Source: Prochlorococcus sp. scB241_528N17 (GTDB lineage: Bacteria; Cyanobacteriota; Cyanobacteriia; PCC-6307; Cyanobiaceae). From it: a stretch of DNA of 64,000 bases. A model generated the notes under the pieces. That model was not told the origin of the DNA, did not search any database, and saw only the letters and a list, made by a program, of their open reading frames with translations. A program made the position numbers and the translations under genes. The stretch is taken from positions 1 to 64,000 of the forward strand of contig JFLG01000001.1 in assembly GCA_000634735.1 (NCBI GenBank), read 5' to 3'. Of the stretch, positions 1 to 10,016 are shown one piece after another (the first letter of the stretch is position 1; each line of letters begins with the position of its first letter).

Positions 1-20
1 ATTCCTAAGATTATTTTTCC
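1..20 (+). repeat. 20-bp inverted copy, left (partner 4682-4701)
   Basis: ATTCCTAAGATTATTTTTCC at the window start is the perfect reverse complement of 4682-4701. It is crcB coding sequence present twice, not a mobile-element end: no transposase or target duplication is seen. It may extend left of the window, which cannot be checked. Confidence 0.9.
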
Positions 21-91
21 ACTATATTGAAGTGATAATTTTTTCATTCATGTTCTTTTATTTAGGTTATTTTCTTATTCAGTTTTTTTAA
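2..91 (+). CDS. crcB: CrcB/Fluc fluoride channel, C-terminal fragment (5' part missing here)
   Basis: This is a 29-codon open stretch with no start codon, running from the first base of the window to a TAA at 89-91. It encodes a hydrophobic segment (FLRLFFHYIEV then a run rich in F, L, I and Y) like the last membrane helix of CrcB, the small dimeric fluoride exporter. Its first 19 bases match, in phase and on the opposite strand, codons 93-98 of the CrcB N-terminal part at 4650-4976. Joining the two halves gives a 121-residue CrcB that stops one base before the next crcB starts at 93. The fragment is therefore the displaced 3' end of that gene. The sequence relation is direct; the cause (inversion or chimera) is inference. 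Confidence 0.75.
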   Translation, partial: FLRLFFHYIEVIIFSFMFFYLGYFLIQFF

Positions 92-92
92 A

Positions 93-422
93 GTGAAAAT
101 AAATAATTTTATTTATATTCTTTTAGCCGCTTACCTAGCTACTTTTTTAAGATTAACTATAAATAATAATTTTTTTATTTCAATAATCGGATCATTTTTA
201 GTGGGTTTTTTTATCAGTAGAAGATTAAGTAATTCAAGTGAAAAAATTTTATTGAGTGGTTTTTTTTCTTGCTTTACATCCTTTAGCGGATTTATATATT
301 TTCTGTACACAATCTTAAATCAAGGGGATTGGATAAAATTTATAATTTTTTTTAATTTAATCATTATCGTAAATTTATTCACAATGCTTTTCGGGTTCTG
401 GATAAGTAGAAAAATAACTTAG
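93..422 (+). CDS. crcB: CrcB/Fluc-type fluoride ion channel (second copy)
   Basis: A 109-residue, very hydrophobic protein of the CrcB family, the small inner-membrane fluoride channels that lower cytoplasmic fluoride and usually work as dual-topology dimers, often from paired genes. About four membrane segments can be seen. The motifs IIGSFLVGFF and GFFSCFTSFSGF correspond to the family's G-N/S-x-x-G and G-x-x-TTFS-type elements. The start is GTG, one base after the TAA of the preceding crcB fragment, as expected for a tightly coupled crcB pair. mgtE follows 43 bp downstream on the same strand. Sequence identity in this family is low, so the call rests on length, topology and the Phe/Ser motif. 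Confidence 0.8.
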   Translation: MKINNFIYILLAAYLATFLRLTINNNFFISIIGSFLVGFFISRRLSNSSEKILLSGFFSCFTSFSGFIYFLYTILNQGDWIKFIIFFNLIIIVNLFTMLFGFWISRKIT

Positions 423-465
423 ATTTCATATAATAGTGTTGTTACTTTGATAAGGGATTATATTT

Positions 466-1872
466 ATGAATGAAAATAATCTTGAAACAGTTACATCGTT
501 ATCTTCAGATTTAAGTACACGAGAGCATATTACTTTTCAACTTGAGGAATTGCTCATCGCAGGAAATTATGATGAGGCAAAGTTACTTTTAGAGCCATCC
601 CAACCTGTTGATATTGCTGATGCTATTGGAAGCCTTCCACTTATATTGCAAGCATTGGCATTTCGATTATTAAAGAAAAATGAAGCAATTGAAGTTTATG
701 AATATTTAGATCCAGTAGTTCAGCAAACTTTATTAGAAAGACTTCGTTCAGGAGAAGTTTTAGAAATCGTTGAGAAAATGTCTCCTGATGATAGGGTTCA
801 ACTCTTTGATGAATTACCTGCAAAAGTTGTACGAAAATTTTTATCTGCTCTTAGCCCTGGTGAAAGGAAAGTAACAGCTGAATTACTTGGATATGAGCCT
901 GAAACTGCTGGAAGATTAATGACAACTGAATTTATAGATCTTAAAGAGATGCAAACAGCCGCTGAGGCCCTTTCTTTAGTTAGAAAAAGAGCCCCATTTA
1001 CTGAAACTATCTATAGCTTATATGTCACGGATAAAGAAAGACATTTAACTGGTATTCTCTCTTTAAGAGACCTTGTAACTGCTGATCCTTCTAAGCCAAT
1101 TGGAGACGTTATGACAAGAGATGTAGTTAATATCGCTACTAATACGAATCAAGAAGAGGTTGCTAGAGCAATACAAAGATATGATTTTTTAGCTCTCCCA
1201 GTCGTTGATAAGGAAAAAAGACTTGTTGGGATAGTCACCGTCGATGATTTAATTGATGTTATAGAACAAGAAGCGACAAGAGATATTTATGCAGCGGGGG
1301 CAGTACAACCTGGTGATGAAGATGATTACTTCCAAAGTAGTTTGTTTACGATTGCTCGAAGAAGAATTTTATGGTTATTAATTTTGGTTTTAGCAAATGG
1401 TTTAACAACAAAAGTTATAGCTATGAATGATCAAATATTAAAAGAAATAGTTTTATTAGCTGCATTTATTCCACTACTTATAGGTACGGGGGGGAATGTT
1501 GGCGCTCAAAGTTCAACAGTTGTCATTCGAGGTTTAAGTACTCAAAAACTGAAGTCTCTTGGTGCAATAAAGGCAGTAGTTAAGGAGGCAATAACAGGCG
1601 CTCTTCTAGGTGTTTTTATGATGCTTGTAGTGTTTCCTTTCGCTTGGTGGCAAGGAGAAGGGCCTTTAATCGCATTTGCGGTGGGAATAAGCTTAATATC
1701 CATAACAACTTTAGCCGCTACAACAGGAGCCATTCTCCCTTTGTTATTTGACAGGATGAAATTGGATCCAGCCTTAATGTCCTCCCCTTTCATTACAACC
1801 GTAACTGATATTGCTGGTGTATTTATTTATCTAAGTACAGCAAAATGGCTATTAAGCTCTTCATTAGTCTAA
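466..1872 (+). CDS. mgtE: Magnesium transporter MgtE
   Basis: A 468-residue MgtE-family Mg2+ channel of the plasma membrane. The domain order is canonical: an N-terminal superhelical domain (about 30-150) with repeated L-x-D/E motifs, a tandem CBS pair (about 155-275, including GILSLRDLV and GIVTVDDLIDVIEQE), and a membrane domain from about 300 with the signature GTGGNVGAQSSTVVIRG in the pore region. In the family, Mg2+ binding between the N and CBS domains closes the pore, so the protein senses cytosolic Mg2+. Length matches the family. It follows crcB and precedes a sigma factor gene on the same strand. The 43-bp upstream gap has no room for a magnesium riboswitch. Confidence 0.95.
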   Translation: MNENNLETVTSLSSDLSTREHITFQLEELLIAGNYDEAKLLLEPSQPVDIADAIGSLPLILQALAFRLLKKNEAIEVYEYLDPVVQQTLLERLRSGEVLEIVEKMSPDDRVQLFDELPAKVVRKFLSALSPGERKVTAELLGYEPETAGRLMTTEFIDLKEMQTAAEALSLVRKRAPFTETIYSLYVTDKERHLTGILSLRDLVTADPSKPIGDVMTRDVVNIATNTNQEEVARAIQRYDFLALPVVDKEKRLVGIVTVDDLIDVIEQEATRDIYAAGAVQPGDEDDYFQSSLFTIARRRILWLLILVLANGLTTKVIAMNDQILKEIVLLAAFIPLLIGTGGNVGAQSSTVVIRGLSTQKLKSLGAIKAVVKEAITGALLGVFMMLVVFPFAWWQGEGPLIAFAVGISLISITTLAATTGAILPLLFDRMKLDPALMSSPFITTVTDIAGVFIYLSTAKWLLSSSLV

Positions 1873-1972
1873 ATTCATTAGGTATTTATTCTCATTTTTG
1901 TAAAATTGTGGATTTTTTTGTTTAACTTTACATTTCTTAATGGTATTGTTTACAAAACATCATTCAATCTTC

Positions 1973-2974
1973 ATGTCTTCTGAAACAATCAGTGAAAATA
2001 AACTAGCTTCAATCGCAAGTATTAAATCTAGTAATGATGTAGATCTTGTTCGATCATATTTGAGGGATATAGGAAGAGTTCCATTACTATCGCATGAGCA
2101 AGAAATTACCTTGGGTCGCCAAGTTCAAGAGTACATGGAAGTTGAAAGAGCAGAATTAGAAATTATCGAATTAACAGGAGATAAGCCTAGTATTGATGAA
2201 TTATCGACCAAGTTAAACCTTTCTGCTTCCATAATTAAAAAAAGATTGAGAGCTGGACAGAGAGCTAAAGAAAGAATGGTTGCAGCAAATTTAAGATTGG
2301 TAGTAAGCGTTGCAAAAAAATATACAAAAAGAAACATGGAACTTTTGGATTTAATTCAGGAGGGAACTATAGGACTAGTTAGAGGAGTTGAAAAATTTGA
2401 TCCAGCCAGAGGATATAAGTTTTCAACATATGCATACTGGTGGATTAGGCAAGGTATTACAAGAGCAATAGCGGAAAAAAGTCGTGCGATAAGGCTACCA
2501 ATTCACATAACTGAAATGTTGAATAAGTTAAAAAAAGGTCAAAGAGAGCTCAGTCAAGAGATGTCTAGGACTCCAACCGTAACTGAACTTGCTAAATACG
2601 TAGAGCTTCCTGAAGATGATGTTAAAGATTTGATGTGCAAAGCTGGACAGCCAGTTAGTCTTGAAACCAAAGTTGGCGATGGAGAAGATACTGTTTTATT
2701 AGATTTGCTGGCAGGGGGCGAGGATTTGCCAGACGAACAAATAGAAATGGATTGTATGAGAGGGGATTTGCATTCTCTTTTACATCAATTGCCTGATTTG
2801 CAATGTAGGGTTTTAAGAATGAGATACGGAATGGATGGTGATGAGCCAATGTCGCTTACAGGTATTGGTAGGGTATTAGGGATAAGTAGAGATCGAGTAA
2901 GAAACCTTGAGCGAGATGGATTAAGAGGGTTGAGAAGACTTAGTGATAATGTAGAAGCTTATTTTGTTTCTTGA
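1973..2974 (+). CDS. Group 2 (non-essential primary-like) sigma-70 factor
   Basis: A sigma-70 family RNA polymerase subunit of the RpoD-like type seen in several copies in cyanobacteria. Region 1.2 (YLRDIGRVPLLSHEQEI), regions 2.1-2.4 (MVAANLRLVVSVAKKY, EGTIGLVRGVEKFDP, FSTYAYWWIRQGITRA), region 3 and region 4 with its helix-turn-helix (GIGRVLGISRDRVRNLER) are all present. The long acidic N-terminal region 1.1 of the housekeeping RpoD is absent, which places it in group 2. I start at ATG 1973 (MSSETIS, 333 residues). An in-frame ATG at 1940 would add 11 atypical residues. The 3' end overlaps the convergent hydrolase gene by 16 bp. Which group 2 factor this is cannot be told without comparison. 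Confidence 0.9.
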   Translation: MSSETISENKLASIASIKSSNDVDLVRSYLRDIGRVPLLSHEQEITLGRQVQEYMEVERAELEIIELTGDKPSIDELSTKLNLSASIIKKRLRAGQRAKERMVAANLRLVVSVAKKYTKRNMELLDLIQEGTIGLVRGVEKFDPARGYKFSTYAYWWIRQGITRAIAEKSRAIRLPIHITEMLNKLKKGQRELSQEMSRTPTVTELAKYVELPEDDVKDLMCKAGQPVSLETKVGDGEDTVLLDLLAGGEDLPDEQIEMDCMRGDLHSLLHQLPDLQCRVLRMRYGMDGDEPMSLTGIGRVLGISRDRVRNLERDGLRGLRRLSDNVEAYFVS

Positions 2975-3876
2975 ATAAATTCATTAATTAACTTATTTGT
3001 TTTTTCAGGTTCTTCATCATGAGGACAATGACCGGCCCCATTAATAATATCTAATCTTTTAATATTTCTGAATTTTTTCTTCCACTCTCTTGCTTCATTT
3101 AAAGATTCCCAAGGATCTTTTTCTCCCCAAATTAATTGGATTGGAGCTTCAACTTTATCGAAAAGGTCTGTAGCGAGATAGTCATCAAATAAGTTAATAA
3201 AACCACGAAATGCTTCTTGAGAGTTTTTCCTTTGAGAGGGATGATAAAGTATTTCAATCAATTCTTTATCGATATTTTTTCCAGTAGGGTAAGCTTGTTC
3301 AAGTATTTTCTTAATGACTTTCGGATTAGCAGCTCTTGTGAAAAGTGTATTACTAATTACTCTTTGTCTGACAATCGTTTTAAGGACGGGTCTCATTAGA
3401 TTCATCAAGATATTACTTTTTTTTAAACGTTTATCATCCATAGTTCTTTGTGCACAATTAATCAAAATAATACCTTTGCAATTGTCTTTGAGGATTTCAG
3501 CAGCTTTCAATGCAATAACACCACCAATTGAATTTCCTACCAAGTAAACAGGAGATTTTATTACCTCTGCACAAAATGTTGATATTTGATTACCCCATAA
3601 GTCAAACGAATATTTAATTGAGTTTTCTTTTTCAAGTTCGTAATCTAACGAAGCACTAGGCTGACTGCTTTTCCCAAATCCTAATAAGTCAATTGCGTAG
3701 CATTTAGAAAATTCCCCAAGAAAATCTTGGTTATATCTCCAGTGGTTTTTTGACGCCCCAAATCCATGAACTAATAAAATTTTTATATTTTTTTTGGAAG
3801 AAGATTCTTTTGATAAGGACCAAGAAATTTCCCAATTTTTCCACTTCCAAGTTTCAGATTTATTTAAAGACACCAT
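2959..3876 (-). CDS. Alpha/beta-fold hydrolase
   Basis: A 305-residue alpha/beta hydrolase fold protein. The oxyanion region (LLVHGFGASKNHW), the nucleophile elbow VGNSIGG with Ser in G-x-S-x-G, the acid region IWGEKDPW and the terminal GAGHCPHDEEP histidine motif form a complete catalytic triad. The cap region lies at about 150-220. Substrate is unknown; similar cyanobacterial proteins are only annotated as hydrolases. No signal peptide is visible, so it is probably cytoplasmic. It is convergent with the sigma factor gene, with the two coding ends overlapping by 16 bp. The start is ATG at 3876; the start-to-start gap with the divergent kinase is 86 bp and very AT-rich. Confidence 0.85.
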   Translation of the reverse strand: MVSLNKSETWKWKNWEISWSLSKESSSKKNIKILLVHGFGASKNHWRYNQDFLGEFSKCYAIDLLGFGKSSQPSASLDYELEKENSIKYSFDLWGNQISTFCAEVIKSPVYLVGNSIGGVIALKAAEILKDNCKGIILINCAQRTMDDKRLKKSNILMNLMRPVLKTIVRQRVISNTLFTRAANPKVIKKILEQAYPTGKNIDKELIEILYHPSQRKNSQEAFRGFINLFDDYLATDLFDKVEAPIQLIWGEKDPWESLNEAREWKKKFRNIKRLDIINGAGHCPHDEEPEKTNKLINEFIQETK

Positions 3877-3962
3877 AAATATGTTGTTGATTAAACTTTA
3901 ATTCAAAAAAAAATAATTCGTTTTTAATAAATTATTCTTAGTTAAGAAAAAGCGTTCATTTT

Positions 3963-4691
3963 ATGGAAAAGAAAAAGGTGATATGTGTTGGAGAGGCATT
4001 AATTGACAGAATCAGAAATAAGTCAAATCAGGGATTTACAGATTTTTTGGGTGGTGCGCCTGCTAATGTTGCTTGTGCATTAAGAAAATTAAAAATAGAT
4101 TCAATATTTATAGGAAGATTGGGCACTGATGATTATGGAAAAAAATTCATTACGCAATTTAATGAATTGGGCGTTAATTTAGATTTTTTGCAAGTAGATG
4201 ATAATTCATCTACTCGCGTAGTTAATGTAGATAGAGATCAATTTGGAGATCGTTTTTTTTCAGGCTTTGAGGAAAGTTCTCATTCATGCTTTGCAGATGA
4301 AGTTCTTAGAAAGAAATTAATCGAAAAACAAATTTTAAACTTGGAGGCATCTTTTCTAGAATCAAAATATTTGGTTGCTGGAACGATCTTATTATCATCT
4401 CCAATATCAGCAGAGACTATTTTTTTTATTCTTGAACAGGCTAAAAAATTTGAAGTCAAAATAGTTATTGATTTGAATTGGAGAGAAGTCTTTTGGGATC
4501 ATTCAAGTTTTTCATCAGAAATTAGTAAAGCCGAGAGAATTAATTTAATCAAAAAATTTTTAAATCATGCAAATGTTTTAAAACTTGCTAGGGAAGAAGC
4601 AACTTTGTTTTTTGAGGATGAAATTCCCTTGCTCATATCTCAACAATTGTCAAATAAACCAGATGTAATAATAACTGATGGGGAAAAATAA
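3963..4691 (+). CDS. PfkB-family carbohydrate kinase, truncated at its 3' end
   Basis: The reading frame gives 242 residues of a ribokinase/fructokinase-type sugar kinase. The N-terminal PfkB signature (GEALIDRI, then GGAPANVACALRKL), the sugar-binding region and the start of the nucleotide-binding part (DVIITDGEK) are clear. It then stops at TAA 4689-4691, before the family's second signature (D-T-x-G-A-G-D) that carries the catalytic base, and about 70-90 residues short of usual length. The truncation coincides with the junction at 4682-4701, where sequence switches to reversed crcB, so the last codons and stop belong to crcB. In the true chromosome the rest probably lies elsewhere. As written, the product would be inactive. 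Sugar specificity is unknown. Confidence 0.85.
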   Translation: MEKKKVICVGEALIDRIRNKSNQGFTDFLGGAPANVACALRKLKIDSIFIGRLGTDDYGKKFITQFNELGVNLDFLQVDDNSSTRVVNVDRDQFGDRFFSGFEESSHSCFADEVLRKKLIEKQILNLEASFLESKYLVAGTILLSSPISAETIFFILEQAKKFEVKIVIDLNWREVFWDHSSFSSEISKAERINLIKKFLNHANVLKLAREEATLFFEDEIPLLISQQLSNKPDVIITDGEK

Positions 4692-4976
4692 TCTTAGGAA
4701 TTTTCTTTTTTTAAATAAGTCAAATAGTTGATATATAAAGGAAGAAAATGTACTAAAACATCCTAAAAAACCACTATAAAATAATACTAATATTTCGTTA
4801 TTAATAAAATTTAAAGCTACTAAAATGCCTAATAAAAAAGAAGATATAAAATTTACTATTGTAGTATTTTGAATATCAAAACCTATACTTTTTTTAAATT
4901 TATTTTGTATAAATATTCTTAGTATTAATCCAAAAGTACTGCCAAGTAAAATTATAGTTATTGAACTAAAATCCAA
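4650..4976 (-). CDS. crcB: CrcB/Fluc-type fluoride ion channel, N-terminal part with aberrant tail (first copy)
   Basis: A 108-residue reading frame whose first 98 residues are a CrcB fluoride channel. Motifs are FISSFLLGIL and GFLGCFSTFSSFIYQ, matching the G-x-x-TTFSTF element. It starts at TTG 4976, three bases after the upstream SH3-like gene stops, and no ATG is available. After codon 98 the frame crosses the junction at 4682 into antisense kinase sequence, giving an artificial end (PISYYYIWFI). The authentic end (29 codons) is at 2-91 of this window. The intact gene would encode 121 residues, normal for the family, and sit directly before the second crcB. Confidence 0.8.
   Translation of the reverse strand: MDFSSITIILLGSTFGLILRIFIQNKFKKSIGFDIQNTTIVNFISSFLLGILVALNFINNEILVLFYSGFLGCFSTFSSFIYQLFDLFKKRKFLRLFFPISYYYIWFI
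4682..4701 (-). repeat. 20-bp inverted copy, right (partner 1-20): rearrangement junction
   Basis: This stretch reads GGAAAAATAATCTTAGGAAT on the plus strand, the exact reverse complement of bases 1-20. Identity ends at base 4681 (G here; a T would be needed to pair with base 21). The GGAAAAA at 4682-4688 is shared with the kinase reading frame, so the breakpoint lies in this microhomology. Confidence 0.9.
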
Positions 4977-4979
4977 AAT

Positions 4980-7273
<2,294 letters not shown>

Positions 7274-7295
7274 TTATTATAAAAAAAAATTTTGA

Positions 7296-7319
7296 CTTTT
7301 AAAATGTTATTTTTAAAAG
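7296..7319. promoter_or_regulatory. 9-bp inverted repeat between gyrB and miaA
   Basis: CTTTTAAAA and TTTTAAAAG are separated by six bases, 23 bases upstream of the gyrB start. It could be an operator or part of a supercoiling-sensitive promoter. It is made of A/T apart from one C-G pair, so chance is quite possible. Confidence 0.25.
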
Positions 7320-7423
7320 GTCTTTCATTAAATTTACCACCGCTATAAGATAAAGGCTCGAAATCAATGAAAAAATTAATCACTTTAATTATATAGCTAA
7401 TATTATTTTCTACAGAAATTCAT

Positions 7424-8323
7424 ATGTCTTCGTATCTACCTCATGTAATAATTTTAATTGGGCCTACTGCAAGTGGCAAAACAGATTTAGCTATTGAAAT
7501 TGCAGAATATTTTAAAACTCATATACACAATATCGATTCAAGGCAAATTTATAAGTCCATGGATATTGGAACAGCCAAGCCATCTAAAATCCAACAAAAA
7601 AAAATAAAGCATTTTTTAATAGATATTGAGGAGCCAATAAATCCAATTAATGTAAAACAATTTCAAGAAATTGCTCAAAAATCTATTAAGGGAGAAATTA
7701 AACAAAATAATTTACCTTTTCTTGTTGGAGGAAGTGGGTTGTATATGAACTCAATAACAAAAGGATTTTTTGTACCAGATGTCCCTCCTCAAAATAATTT
7801 GAGAAGACAATTAGAAGAACTTGGTCAAGAAAAATGTTGGGACCTGTTAAAAAATTGTGATCCATTATCAACAAAAAAAATCAATTTTGCTGACCACATT
7901 AGAACAATAAGAGCTTTAGAAGTCTTCTACGTAACTGGTAAACCTTTGTCAACTCTGAAAGTTCAAAAACCGCCTAACTGGAAAATCCTAGAGCTTGGAT
8001 TAGATAGAGATAATTTAAAAGAAAGAATTTTTCAAAGAACAAAAAATATGTTTTTATCTGGAATTATTGAGGAAACGAACCACCTTATCTCTAAATACGG
8101 ATTTGATTTACCAATATTAGAAACCATTGGTTATCGAGAAGCTAGGGATGTTTTAAATAACCGTTCAACAATTGACAAAGCGATTGAGTTGACTGCGACA
8201 AAAACAATCCAATTTGCCAAAAGACAAAAAACTTGGTTTCGTAATAAAAATAATCCTATTTGGCTTAACAACAAAAACCTGCTAAAAGATGCAATAATTA
8301 AAATAGAGTCTTTTTTAAGCTAA
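7424..8323 (+). CDS. miaA: tRNA dimethylallyltransferase
   Basis: A 299-residue MiaA, which transfers a dimethylallyl group from DMAPP to N6 of adenosine 37 in tRNAs reading codons that start with U. The P-loop ([12 protein letters not shown], about 12-23), the [17 protein letters not shown] motif with the catalytic Asp, [10 protein letters not shown] and the late ETIGYREA and [18 protein letters not shown] motifs are all family signatures. Length is normal. The ATG at 7424 places the P-loop at the usual distance from the N-terminus. infC follows 53 bp downstream on the same strand. Confidence 0.97.
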   Translation: MSSYLPHVIILIGPTASGKTDLAIEIAEYFKTHIHNIDSRQIYKSMDIGTAKPSKIQQKKIKHFLIDIEEPINPINVKQFQEIAQKSIKGEIKQNNLPFLVGGSGLYMNSITKGFFVPDVPPQNNLRRQLEELGQEKCWDLLKNCDPLSTKKINFADHIRTIRALEVFYVTGKPLSTLKVQKPPNWKILELGLDRDNLKERIFQRTKNMFLSGIIEETNHLISKYGFDLPILETIGYREARDVLNNRSTIDKAIELTATKTIQFAKRQKTWFRNKNNPIWLNNKNLLKDAIIKIESFLS

Positions 8324-8376
8324 CTTTACAAAAATAGATTTTGTTCATCATCCAATCAATTTATTTAATTAACTGA

Positions 8377-8949
8377 ATGCCCCCACGCCCACGCTTTGAC
8401 CGAAGAGCTCCAGTTAGAGAGCTACCAAATATAAATGAAAGAATAAAATATCCTCAATTGAGAGTCGTTGATTCAGATGGAAAACAATTAGGCGTCATAG
8501 ATAGATTAGAAGCATTAGAAATAGCATCTCAAAGAGAACTTGATTTGGTTTTGGTGAGCGAAAAAGCAAATCCTCCTGTTTGCAGAATCATGGACTACGG
8601 TAAATATAAATTTGAACAAGAAAAGAAAGCTAAAGAAGCAAGGAAAAAATCTCATCAAACAGAAGTTAAAGAAGTAAAAATGAGGTATAAAATTGACAAG
8701 CATGATTATGATGTTCGGATAGGTCAAGCTACTAAATTTCTAAAATCGGGAGATAAGGTAAAATGCACTGTAATTTTTAGGGGAAGAGAAATTCAACACT
8801 CAAATTTAGCTGAGACTCTTCTTTTAAAAATGGCTAATGACTTAGAAGAGCAATCAGAAGTTCAACAAAAACCAAAAAGAGAAGGGAGGAACATGATTAT
8901 GTTTTTAAGCCCTCGCAAAACTCCTCTTATTAAAAAAGATGATGGGTGA
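8377..8949 (+). CDS. infC: Translation initiation factor IF-3
   Basis: A 190-residue IF-3, which binds the 30S subunit, blocks premature 50S joining and proofreads the start codon. The N-domain ([22 protein letters not shown], ending [21 protein letters not shown]) and the lysine-rich linker leading to the C-domain ([19 protein letters not shown]) are both present. The start is a plain ATG at 8377, so the autoregulation through an AUU start known in enterobacteria is not suggested. The gene is separate from rpmI-rplT, which lie 30 kb away. Confidence 0.97.
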   Translation: MPPRPRFDRRAPVRELPNINERIKYPQLRVVDSDGKQLGVIDRLEALEIASQRELDLVLVSEKANPPVCRIMDYGKYKFEQEKKAKEARKKSHQTEVKEVKMRYKIDKHDYDVRIGQATKFLKSGDKVKCTVIFRGREIQHSNLAETLLLKMANDLEEQSEVQQKPKREGRNMIMFLSPRKTPLIKKDDG

Positions 8950-8969
8950 TAAATTGTTATCAAAAAATA

Positions 8970-8989
8970 TGACAAATGTTAAAGTGTCA
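8970..8989. promoter_or_regulatory. Candidate operator upstream of the GntR-type gene
   Basis: TGACA and TGTCA form an inverted repeat with a 10-base spacer, 37 bases before the GTG of the GntR regulator. Half-site spacing of about 1.5 helical turns would suit a dimeric regulator acting on its own gene and on cysE. Only five base pairs per arm, so tentative. Confidence 0.25.
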
Positions 8990-9026
8990 CTAAATCAAAA
9001 ATTAAATTAGTCAGGATTTTTCTAAA

Positions 9027-10013
9027 GTGAGATTTCATATTCAACAAGACAGTGATATCCCAGCATCTACTCAACTAAATAATCAAATTTGTTTCGCAAT
9101 TGCAGCAAGACATTATCCTCCAGGACACAGACTTCCCAGTACGAGGCAACTTGCAATGCAGACTGGACTTCATCGGAATACTATAAGCAAAGTTTACAGA
9201 CAACTGGAAATAGATGGAGTTGTTGAAGCAATAGCTGGATCAGGAATCTACGTAAGAGATAATCTTACTAAAAGAGAATTTACAAAATCACTTTACTCAA
9301 AAGATAAAATAAGTAAAGCGCCTGATCAAGAAGCAAAGAAGGTAATTGACAACTTAATAAGTCTTGGATTCACTTTACAAGAGACTAGAGAGATATTGAA
9401 CAATGAAATTGATTGGCGTATTAAGTGCGGATCAAGAATCATAGTAAGTACTCCTAGAGAAGATATTGGAGCTTCTATGTTAATAGCCGAAGACCTTTCT
9501 ACAACAGTTAACGTGCCAGTAGAAGTTGTTCCTATGGAAGAATTAGAAAAAGTTTTGAGTAATTCAAATAATGGTACGATTGTTACAAGCAGATATTTTT
9601 TAAAGCCTCTAGAAAAAGTGGCTAAGCAACATGGAGTTCGCGCAATTGCAGTTGACTTGAGCGACTTTCAGAAGGAATTAAAAATTCTCAAGGAATTAAA
9701 TGCTGGAAGTTGTGTAGGTATTGTTAGCATAAGTCCTGGTTTATTGAGAGCAGCAGAAATCATCATACATAGCATGCGTGGTAGTGAATTAATCCTTATG
9801 ACGGCAATCTCAGACAATAACAGTAGATTACTCTCACTTTTAAAGGCTTCAAACCATATAGTATGTGATGGACCGAGTTTATCAGTTGTAGAAAACACAT
9901 TATTAAAAAATCGTTCTCAGTTGATGAGATTACCTCAAATAATATGTGCTAAAAATTATTTAAGTATCGAAACAATAAATCAATTAAAAAAAGAAATAGG
10001 AGTTATTAATTAA
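9027..10013 (+). CDS. GntR-family transcriptional regulator
   Basis: A 328-residue protein with an N-terminal GntR-type winged helix (about 8-75: HYPPGHRLPSTRQLAMQTGL, then HRNTISKVYRQLEIDGVV and the wing GSGIYV). The remaining 250 residues form a predicted effector-binding domain that resembles neither the aminotransferase nor the FadR type; its ligand is unknown. The start is GTG at 9027, with no in-frame ATG nearby. Only 3 bp separate its stop from the cysE start, so the two are almost certainly co-transcribed. A role in sulfur or serine sensing is a guess from context. A weak inverted repeat upstream could be its own operator. Confidence 0.85.
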   Translation: MRFHIQQDSDIPASTQLNNQICFAIAARHYPPGHRLPSTRQLAMQTGLHRNTISKVYRQLEIDGVVEAIAGSGIYVRDNLTKREFTKSLYSKDKISKAPDQEAKKVIDNLISLGFTLQETREILNNEIDWRIKCGSRIIVSTPREDIGASMLIAEDLSTTVNVPVEVVPMEELEKVLSNSNNGTIVTSRYFLKPLEKVAKQHGVRAIAVDLSDFQKELKILKELNAGSCVGIVSISPGLLRAAEIIIHSMRGSELILMTAISDNNSRLLSLLKASNHIVCDGPSLSVVENTLLKNRSQLMRLPQIICAKNYLSIETINQLKKEIGVIN

Positions 10014-10016
10014 ACC

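Noticed and set aside
1940..1972. Upstream ATG at 1940 for the sigma factor
   Set aside because: It adds 11 residues (MVLFTKHHSIF) not expected in the family; ATG 1973 fits better.
1..4701. Terminal inverted repeats of an insertion sequence or an invertible DNA switch
   Set aside because: The 20-bp copies are crcB coding sequence. There is no transposase or recombinase between them, and the content is ordinary housekeeping genes.
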